This document shows, piece by piece, positions 58,896 to 64,000 of a stretch of DNA of 64,000 bases (its first letter is position 1; the number at the start of each line of letters is the position of its first letter). The translations under genes and the position numbers were made by a program. A model generated the notes under the pieces. It did no database searches, was not told where the DNA came from, and worked only from the letters and a program-made list of their open reading frames with translations. This DNA comes from Streptomyces toxytricini (GTDB lineage: Bacteria; Actinomycetota; Actinomycetes; Streptomycetales; Streptomycetaceae), in contig NZ_BMTY01000030.1 in assembly GCF_014649915.1 (NCBI RefSeq), positions 21,575-85,574 on the forward strand. Reading direction: 5' to 3'.

Positions 58896-59915
58896 ATGCA
58901 ACCGATCATCATCGTCCTGATCATCCTGGTGGTTCTGGTCTTCATCGCCCTGGTCAAGACGATCCAGGTGATCCCGCAGGCCAGCGCAGCCATCGTCGAA
59001 CGGTTCGGCCGCTACACCCGCACCCTCAACGCGGGCCTCAACATCGTCGTCCCCTTCATCGACTCCATCCGCAACCGCATCGACCTCCGCGAGCAGGTCG
59101 TGCCGTTCCCGCCCCAGCCGGTCATCACCCAGGACAACCTCGTCGTCAACATCGACACCGTCATCTACTACCAGGTGACCGACGCCCGCGCCGCGACCTA
59201 CGAGGTCGCCAGCTACATCCAGGCCATCGAGCAGCTCACCGTCACCACCCTGCGCAACATCATCGGCGGCATGGACCTGGAGCGGACGCTCACCTCCCGC
59301 GAGGAGATCAACGCGGCGCTCCGCGGCGTCCTCGACGAGGCCACCGGCAAGTGGGGCATCCGCGTCAACCGCGTCGAGCTCAAGGCCATCGAGCCGCCCA
59401 CCTCCATCCAGGACTCGATGGAGAAGCAGATGCGCGCCGACCGCGACAAGCGCGCCGCCATCCTCCAGGCCGAAGGCGTCCGCCAGTCCGAGATCCTGCG
59501 CGCCGAGGGCGAGAAGCAGTCCTCCATCCTCCGCGCCGAGGGCGAGGCCAAGGCAGCCGCCCTGCGCGCCGAGGGCGAGGCCCAGGCCATCCGCACCGTC
59601 TTCGAGTCCATCCACGCCGGCGACGCCGACCAGAAGCTCCTCGCCTACCAGTACCTCCAGATGCTCCCGAAGCTCGCCGAAGGCGATGCCAACAAGCTCT
59701 GGATCGTCCCCAGCGAGATCGGCGACGCCCTCAAGGGCCTCTCCGGAGCCATGGGCAACTTCGGCCCCATGGGCAGCGGCGGCTCCGGCTTCAACCCCCT
59801 GAACTCCGCCAAGTCCGGCGCGAACAACGGCGGCAGTGGCAGCAACGGCGGCCACGCCGCCAACGGCAACGGCGCCAACGGCACCGAACGCCGCGAGCAG
59901 CCCCCCATCGACTGA
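58896..59915 (+). CDS. SPFH/Band 7 (stomatin-like, QmcA-type) membrane protein
   Basis: A 339-residue protein with an N-terminal membrane helix (IIIVLIILVVLVFIALVKTI), an SPFH domain (VIPQASAAIVERFGRYTRTLN to VELKAIEPPTSIQDSMEKQM, about 28-180), a long helical coiled-coil region with repeats RAEGEKQSSILRAEGEAKAAALRAEGEAQ (near 195-225) and a Gly/Asn/Ser-rich C-terminal tail. It scaffolds membrane microdomains, normally together with NfeD. The tail repeats GSGSNGG are low-complexity. ATG 58896 follows GGCACGGGGAACC, a weak Shine-Dalgarno. Confidence 0.93.
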   Translation: MQPIIIVLIILVVLVFIALVKTIQVIPQASAAIVERFGRYTRTLNAGLNIVVPFIDSIRNRIDLREQVVPFPPQPVITQDNLVVNIDTVIYYQVTDARAATYEVASYIQAIEQLTVTTLRNIIGGMDLERTLTSREEINAALRGVLDEATGKWGIRVNRVELKAIEPPTSIQDSMEKQMRADRDKRAAILQAEGVRQSEILRAEGEKQSSILRAEGEAKAAALRAEGEAQAIRTVFESIHAGDADQKLLAYQYLQMLPKLAEGDANKLWIVPSEIGDALKGLSGAMGNFGPMGSGGSGFNPLNSAKSGANNGGSGSNGGHAANGNGANGTERREQPPID

Positions 59916-60016
59916 CCCGCGCGCACACCGGGCCGTCTCCTCCTGCATGATCAAGGAGGCCCCTCGACCTCAATGGCGGGGAGGCGTCCACCTATGCAAA
60001 GGAGATGGCCCGGTCC

Positions 60017-60793
60017 ATGTCCATGTCCGTCTGGGAATCACTCGCGGTCTTCGCCGCCGGCATCGGCGCCGGCACCATCAACACGATCGTCGGCTCCGGC
60101 ACCCTCATCACCTTCCCGGTGCTGCTCGCCACGGGCCTCCCGCCCGTCACGGCGAACGTCTCCAACACCCTCGGCCTGGTGCCCGGCTCCCTCAGCGGCG
60201 CCTTCGGCTACCGCCGGGAGCTCCGCGGGCAGCGCGCCCGCGTCCTGCGCCTCGGCGCCGTCTCCGCCGTCGGCGGCCTCGCCGGGGCCGTCCTGCTCCT
60301 GACCCTGCCGTCGGAGTCCTTCGACACCATCGTGCCCGTGCTCATCGGGCTCGCCCTCGTCCTCGTCGTCCTCCAGCCCCGGCTCGCCGCAGCCCTCCGC
60401 AAGCGCCGCGAAGCCGCCGGCGCGGACGGCGCGGACCCGGACGGCGGCCCCGCCCTCGCCGGCGGCATGCTGCTCGCCAGCGCGTACGGCGGCTACTTCG
60501 GCGCCGCCCAGGGTGTCCTCTACCTCGGCCTGATGGGGCTCCTGCTCCGCGAGGACCTCCAGCGCATCAACGCCGTCAAGAACGTCATCGCCGCCATCGT
60601 CAACGGCATCGCCGCCGTCTTCTTCCTCTTCGTCGCCGAGTTCGACTGGACGGCCGTCCTCCTCATCGCCGCCGGCTCCACCCTCGGCGGCCAGATCGGC
60701 GCCAAGGTCGGCCGCAGGCTCCCGTCGGCCGTGCTCCGCGGCGTCATCGTCGCCGTCGGCACCGTCGCCATCGTCCAGATGCTGCTGCGCTGA
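60017..60793 (+). CDS. Sulfite exporter TauE/SafE-family membrane protein
   Basis: A 258-residue membrane protein with about eight helices and two family repeats: AGIGAGTINTIVGSGTLITFPVL near residue 15 (the TauE N-terminal motif) and SAYGGYFGAAQGVLYLGLMGL near 150 (the second motif), plus VNGIAAVFFLF near 190 and GGQIGAKVGRRL near 218. TauE/SafE proteins export sulfite or sulfoacetate, or carry unknown anions. The start is ATG 60017, with AAAGGAG 12 nt upstream; ATG 60005 is directly after that Shine-Dalgarno sequence and less likely. The neighbours give no substrate clue. Confidence 0.85.
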   Translation: MSMSVWESLAVFAAGIGAGTINTIVGSGTLITFPVLLATGLPPVTANVSNTLGLVPGSLSGAFGYRRELRGQRARVLRLGAVSAVGGLAGAVLLLTLPSESFDTIVPVLIGLALVLVVLQPRLAAALRKRREAAGADGADPDGGPALAGGMLLASAYGGYFGAAQGVLYLGLMGLLLREDLQRINAVKNVIAAIVNGIAAVFFLFVAEFDWTAVLLIAAGSTLGGQIGAKVGRRLPSAVLRGVIVAVGTVAIVQMLLR

Positions 60794-60816
60794 CCGCGCC
60801 GCACCCCGGACACGCC

Positions 60817-60847
60817 GGAGGCCCGCACCCCTCGGGGGCGGGCCTCC
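60817..60847. terminator. Hairpin between the TauE gene and the HNH gene
   Basis: GGAGGCCCGC (60817-60826) pairs with GCGGGCCTCC (60838-60847), with extra CCC/GGG pairs inside. It lies between convergent genes. Confidence 0.75.
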
Positions 60848-60855
60848 ACCCGTTC

Positions 60856-61359
60856 CTACGCAGTGCTGCCCAGCCACTCCGGCAGCGCCTCCCGGCCGCC
60901 GGCCCCCAAGGCCAGCAGCATCGCGTCCGCCGGGGACGGCACGAACGGCTCCCGCAGCAGCGGCATCCCCGCCTCGTCCGGAGTCCGGTCCGCCTTGCGG
61001 TGGTTGTCCTCGGCGCACGACGCCACCGTGTTCAGCCAGGTGTCCCCGCCGCCCTGAGCCCGCGGCACCACGTGGTCCACGGTCGTGGCCCGCTTCCCGC
61101 AGTACGCGCACCGGTGCTGGTCCCGCACCAGCACCCCCCGCCGGGACCACGGCGCGTGTCTTCGGAACGGCACCCGCACGTACCGGCACAACCTGATCAC
61201 CCGCGGCATCGGCAGGTCCACGGCGGCCGCGCGCACACGCAGTTCCGGATGCGACTGCTCGACCACTGCCTTGTCCTGGAGAACCAGCACGACGGCCCGG
61301 TTCAGGGTCACCGTCGACAGCGGCTCGAAGCTCGCATTCAGCACCAGCGTGTCCCGCAT
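60856..61359 (-). CDS. HNH endonuclease family protein
   Basis: A 167-residue protein. The N-terminal segment DTLVLNASFEPLSTVTLNRAVVLVLQDKAVV leads to an HNH domain: CAYCGKRATTVDHVVPRAQGGGDTW near residue 85 (CxxC, His-His), NTVASCAEDNHRKADR near 115. This is the widespread actinobacterial small HNH protein, whose role (restriction, repair or phage defence) is not established. ATG 61359 follows GGGAGGTGG. It is preferred to a longer frame to 61449. Confidence 0.85.
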   Translation of the reverse strand: MRDTLVLNASFEPLSTVTLNRAVVLVLQDKAVVEQSHPELRVRAAAVDLPMPRVIRLCRYVRVPFRRHAPWSRRGVLVRDQHRCAYCGKRATTVDHVVPRAQGGGDTWLNTVASCAEDNHRKADRTPDEAGMPLLREPFVPSPADAMLLALGAGGREALPEWLGSTA

Positions 61360-61508
61360 CTCGCCCACCTCCCGTGCGCAGGCCCGCGTCCACCCTGGCT
61401 GCAGGGCCCGCAACCACTCTGGCTGCGCGCGCCACGCGGGACAACGCATTAAAAATGCCCGGTCCCGGCCTACTTCAGACCTGGACCGGGCGAACGGGAG
61501 GCGAACGA

Positions 61509-62042
61509 TCAGCCCGCCGGCGCCTCGTACTCACCGATGAGCTGGGCGCGCCCCAGCGTGTGGAACCGCAGGTTGAACCCGACCACGGCGGGCGAGGCGT
61601 CCGGGCCGGGGCCCAGCTTCTCCCGGTCCACCGCGTACACGGTGAACACGTACCGGTGACGCTCGCCGGCCGGCGGCGCCGCCCCGCCGAAGTCCCGCGT
61701 CCCGTAGTCGTTGCGGACGTGCACGGCACCCGCCGGCAGCCCCTCGAACTTCCCGCTCCCGGCGCCCGCCGGCAGCTCGGTCACGGTGGCGGGCAGGTCG
61801 AAGAGGACCCAGTGCCAGAACCCGCTGCCGGTCGGCGCGTCCGGGTCGAAGCACGTCACGGCGAAGCTCTCCGTCCCCTCCGGGAACCCTTCCCAGCGCA
61901 GGTGGGGGGAGGTGTTCCCGCCCTCCAGGACCTGGCCGCCGGCCAGCTCCCCGCCGTGCCGGAGATCGTCGCTCACCACCGTGAACGAGGCGACTTCCGG
62001 GTGGAAGGCGTGGGGGAGGGGAGCCCTGTTCTGCTCGGCCAC
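61509..62042 (-). CDS. YbhB/YbcL family Raf-kinase-inhibitor-like protein
   Basis: A 177-residue PEBP-family protein. The signature FDPDAPTGSGFWHWVLFDLP near residue 65, the CxxP-free ligand loop FEGLPAGAVHVRNDYGTRDFGGAAPPAGERHRYVFTVYAV (split) near 108 and NTSPHLRWEGFPEGTESFAVTCF near 43 are typical of the bacterial YbhB branch. It may bind anionic groups and inhibit some hydrolases, but no physiological role is known. GTG 62042 follows AGGAGG with good spacing. Confidence 0.9.
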   Translation of the reverse strand: MAEQNRAPLPHAFHPEVASFTVVSDDLRHGGELAGGQVLEGGNTSPHLRWEGFPEGTESFAVTCFDPDAPTGSGFWHWVLFDLPATVTELPAGAGSGKFEGLPAGAVHVRNDYGTRDFGGAAPPAGERHRYVFTVYAVDREKLGPGPDASPAVVGFNLRFHTLGRAQLIGEYEAPAG

Positions 62043-62098
62043 TGCTGAACCTCCTGATCGCGGACCGGTGCCGGACCGCACCGGCACCGGCACCGAGC

Positions 62099-62881
62099 CT
62101 AGAACCAGTTGCGCTGCGAACCGACCGACGCGATCCACTCGTTGAGGTACGCGGCCCAGTCGGTCTGCTGGTACGACTGCAGCCCCACCCGGAAGCAGCG
62201 GTAGGTGTCGCTGCCCTCGGAGAACAGGCCGGCCTTCTTGTCCATCTCCAGGACGACGTCCATCTCGGAGCCGTCGGCGATGAAGGTCAGCTCGACCTGG
62301 TTCAGGCCCCGGTACTGCGCCGGCGGCAGGAACTCGATCTCCTGGTAGAAGGGCAGCGTCTGCCGCGTGCCGCGGATGTGCCCGCGCTCCATGTCCGCGC
62401 TGCGGAACGTGAAGCCCAGCCGGCGGAACCCGTCCAGGACGGCCTGCTGCGCCGGCAGCGGATGCACGTTGATCGGGTCGAGGTCGCCCGCGTCCACGGC
62501 GCGCGCGATCTCCAGCTCGGTGCTGACGCCGATGTTCATCCCGTGCAGGTGGTGGCCCTCGAAGTGGGTGATCGGGGTCTCCCAAGGGATCTCCAGCCCG
62601 AACGGCACGACGTGCTGGGCGCCCGCCTGCACCTTGAAGGCACCGCCGAGGCGCTGCTTGGTGAAGACGATGTCCTGCTTGTACTCCTGGTCGCCGCCCT
62701 CCACCTCGACCTTCGCCTGCAGCCCGACCGACAGGCCTTCGATCTGCTGCTCCACGGATCCGCCCTGGATGCGGACCTCGCCCTGCACGATGCCGCCGGG
62801 CACGACGTTCGGCTCGGTGATGACCGTGTCGACGGACGCACCGCCGGCACCCAGCGCGGCGAACAGCTTCTTGAACCCCAT
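62099..62881 (-). CDS. spo0M: Spo0M-family sporulation-control protein
   Basis: A 260-residue arrestin-fold protein of the Spo0M family. The start MGFKKLFAALGAGGASVDTVI, the repeated beta-strands (PGGIVQGEVRIQGGSVEQQIEGL), KVQAGAQHVVPFGLEIPWETPITHFEGH near residue 85 and the C-terminal WAAYLNEWIASVGSQRNW fit the family well. In Bacillus, Spo0M affects the phosphorelay and cell cytoskeleton; in Streptomyces the role is less clear. ATG 62881 is the standard start. It precedes the YbhB gene by about 56 bp on the same strand. Confidence 0.9.
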   Translation of the reverse strand: MGFKKLFAALGAGGASVDTVITEPNVVPGGIVQGEVRIQGGSVEQQIEGLSVGLQAKVEVEGGDQEYKQDIVFTKQRLGGAFKVQAGAQHVVPFGLEIPWETPITHFEGHHLHGMNIGVSTELEIARAVDAGDLDPINVHPLPAQQAVLDGFRRLGFTFRSADMERGHIRGTRQTLPFYQEIEFLPPAQYRGLNQVELTFIADGSEMDVVLEMDKKAGLFSEGSDTYRCFRVGLQSYQQTDWAAYLNEWIASVGSQRNWF

Positions 62882-62984
62882 GATCTGCTCCGACTCCCCT
62901 TGAAAGACGTGTGCGACTAACCCCTACCAACGCGGAACCCTAGGCGCCGGTTGCAGGAGCGCGTGTTCCAGTACGCTCGACCGG

Positions 62985-63626
62985 ATGAGCGCGCGCCCCG
63001 ACCGTACGCCCCTGCCCCGGTCCTTCTTCGACCGGCCGGTCCTCACCGTGGCCCCGGACCTCCTCGGCCGCATCCTGGTCCGCCGCACCGAGGAGGGCCC
63101 CATCGAGCTCCGCATCACGGAGGTGGAGGCCTACGCGGGCGAGTCCGACCCGGGCTCCCACGCCTACCGCGGCCGCACCGCGCGGAACGCGTCGATGTTC
63201 GGACCGCCCGGACACGCATACGTCTACTTCATTTACGGCATGTGGTTCAGCCTGAACCTGGTGTGCGGTCCGAAGGACCACGCGAGCGGTGTCCTGGTGC
63301 GGGCCGGAGAGATCACAGTGGGCGCCGAGCTCGCCCGCAAACGTCGACTCTCGGCCAAAAACGACATGGAACTCGCCAAGGGCCCGGCCCGTCTGGCGAC
63401 GGCCCTCACGGTGGACCGCTCCCTGGACGGCACGGACCTGTGCGCCGGCCCCGGCTCACCGCTGTCCCTGCTGACGGGGGCGTCCGTCACATCCGACCAG
63501 GTGGGCAACGGTCCGCGCACGGGGGTCGGCGGCGCGGGGGCGGCCCACCCGTACCGGTACTGGATCGACGGCGACCCGACGGTCAGCCCGTACCGGGCCC
63601 ACGTGCCGCGTCGGCGCTCCACTTGA
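62985..63626 (+). CDS. DNA-3-methyladenine glycosylase (AAG/Mpg type)
   Basis: A 213-residue base-excision glycosylase of the Mpg/AAG superfamily. Features: SFFDRPVLTVAPDLLGRILVRRTEEG near residue 14, RITEVEAYAGESDPGSHAYRG (catalytic Glu) near 43, TARNASMFGPPGHAYVYFIYGMWF (Tyr-intercalation region) near 65, LVRAGEIT and GPARLATAL near 118. It removes alkylated purines. TACGCT (62972-62977) ends 7 nt before ATG 62985, so the mRNA may be leaderless. Its stop codon lies within the -35 box of the downstream rRNA promoter. Confidence 0.95.
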   Translation: MSARPDRTPLPRSFFDRPVLTVAPDLLGRILVRRTEEGPIELRITEVEAYAGESDPGSHAYRGRTARNASMFGPPGHAYVYFIYGMWFSLNLVCGPKDHASGVLVRAGEITVGAELARKRRLSAKNDMELAKGPARLATALTVDRSLDGTDLCAGPGSPLSLLTGASVTSDQVGNGPRTGVGGAGAAHPYRYWIDGDPTVSPYRAHVPRRRST

Positions 63627-63651
63627 CTCGGGCCCGACGGACGCCTAACGT
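63623..63651 (+). promoter_or_regulatory. rRNA-operon promoter P1 (vegetative sigma type)
   Basis: TTGACT (63623-63628), a 17-nt spacer and TAACGT (63646-63651) form a near-consensus -35/-10 promoter for the principal sigma factor. The TGA stop codon of the glycosylase gene (63624-63626) is inside the -35 hexamer. Transcription should start near 63658. A weaker pair, TTATGA (63778) and TAAAGT (63802) with 18 nt spacing, may be a further rRNA promoter. Confidence 0.75.
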
Positions 63652-64000
63652 AGCCCGAGCCGTAGGAACAGGCAGCTGTCACCGACAGCCCCTGGGAGGC
63701 GGCCAAAACACCACCGAGCACTTCACCCCTGGCGGGGTCGCATTCGGCATGTCCGTATTCGATTTCCTCCGGCTCGATTATGAGTTGCGGGGAGCGAGCG
63801 CTAAAGTGGTGGAACGCCGAAAGGCAAAGGCCCCAGCGGCCTTGGATTGAAAAGCGAAGGCCCCCAACGGCCTCGGATCGAAAACCGGACCGGAAACGGT
63901 ACGGAAGATGATCTGGTAAGGTTGGAAACGAAGAACGAAAGCCCGGAGGAAAGCCCGAAAGGGTGAGTACGAAGGAAGCGTCCGTTCCTTGAGAACTCAA
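63652..64000 (+). promoter_or_regulatory. Leader of a ribosomal RNA operon (16S rRNA begins beyond the window)
   Basis: The final part, including GTAAGGTTGGAAACGAAGA around 63916, the CCCGGAGGAAAGCCCGAAAG element around 63942 and CCTTGAGAACTCAA at the edge, is the conserved Streptomyces rRNA leader just before 16S rRNA. Such leaders include antitermination and RNase III processing signals. The 374 bp after the glycosylase gene contain no protein-coding gene, only promoters, leader and the tandem repeat listed separately. Confidence 0.85.
63824..63884 (+). repeat. Two tandem 30/31-nt hairpin units in the rRNA leader
   Basis: The bases 63824-63853 and 63854-63884 are two consecutive imperfect copies beginning GCAAAGGCCCC and GCGAAGGCCCC. 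Each contains an AAGGCC...GGCCT hairpin followed by GGAT(T/C)GAAAA. They lie between the promoters and the conserved leader end. Confidence 0.7.

Overview
This window is chromosomal DNA of a high-GC actinomycete, almost certainly a Streptomyces. The evidence is the very high G+C with third-codon-position bias, many GTG/TTG starts and ATGA/GTGA stop-start overlaps, a chaplin, a FabG/FabI type II fatty acid pair, an LAETG sortase substrate, and an rRNA-operon leader of Streptomyces type at the right edge. The gene order matches what I remember of the S. coelicolor core chromosome between about SCO1790 and SCO1860 (chpE, fabI-fabG, tldDE, tyrS, moaA, pitH2, cobalamin genes); this is recollection, not a search. 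I see no prophage, transposon, CRISPR array, tRNA or antibiotic cluster.

Layout. 1-4.2 kb: a partial class V aminotransferase, a divergent amidohydrolase, an LAETG-anchored surface protein and a CapA-like protein. 4.4-13.6 kb: a cobalamin block on the minus strand. A B12 riboswitch precedes cobD-cobQ-chelatase-cobO-cobB, mostly with overlapping ends; a ZIP transporter and a CobE/CobC fusion lie beyond. 13.7-15.3 kb: a PitH2-type phosphate transporter with an upstream PHO box. 15.5-19 kb: a hydrolase, an orphan regulator-like protein and a gene-free repeat field. 19-24.3 kb: a YpfJ metallopeptidase, an ABC-F ATPase with a tiny upstream ORF, a small HTH protein, an enoyl-CoA hydratase and a quinone-oxidoreductase-like protein. 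24.5-26.7 kb: a five-gene Asp23/AmaP envelope-stress operon. 26.8-34.3 kb: an SDR, SURF1, a Cys-rich protein, a DEDDh-BRCT exonuclease, an alkylglycerol-monooxygenase-like membrane protein overlapping a lysoplasmalogenase, an alcohol dehydrogenase and a subtilisin. 34.5-45 kb: acetate symporter, moaA, tyrS, tldDE and fabG-fabI. 45-54 kb: GntR/MFS pair, SixA, SerB, an FHA-FHA-ABC transporter and a transglycosylase-fold cell-wall protein. 54.3-64 kb: a GAF two-component pair followed by a cysteine-free chaplin (ChpE type), an ABC ATPase, an NfeD-SPFH pair, a TauE exporter, HNH, YbhB and Spo0M proteins and a 3-methyladenine glycosylase. The window ends inside the rRNA leader, just before 16S.

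Themes. Several loci concern the cell surface (LAETG protein, Asp23/AmaP, NfeD-SPFH, chaplin, SLT protein, FHA-ABC). Several starts sit 6-7 nt after a good -10 hexamer, pointing to leaderless mRNAs. The observations I consider most worth following are the leaderless 7-codon ORF ahead of the ABC-F gene, the alkylglycerol-monooxygenase-like/lysoplasmalogenase pair (a possible ether-lipid catabolic unit), the dispersed-repeat field at 18.3-18.7 kb, and the tandem hairpins plus stop-codon-overlapping promoter of the rRNA operon. I did not find a clear-cut, wholly unknown multi-gene system.
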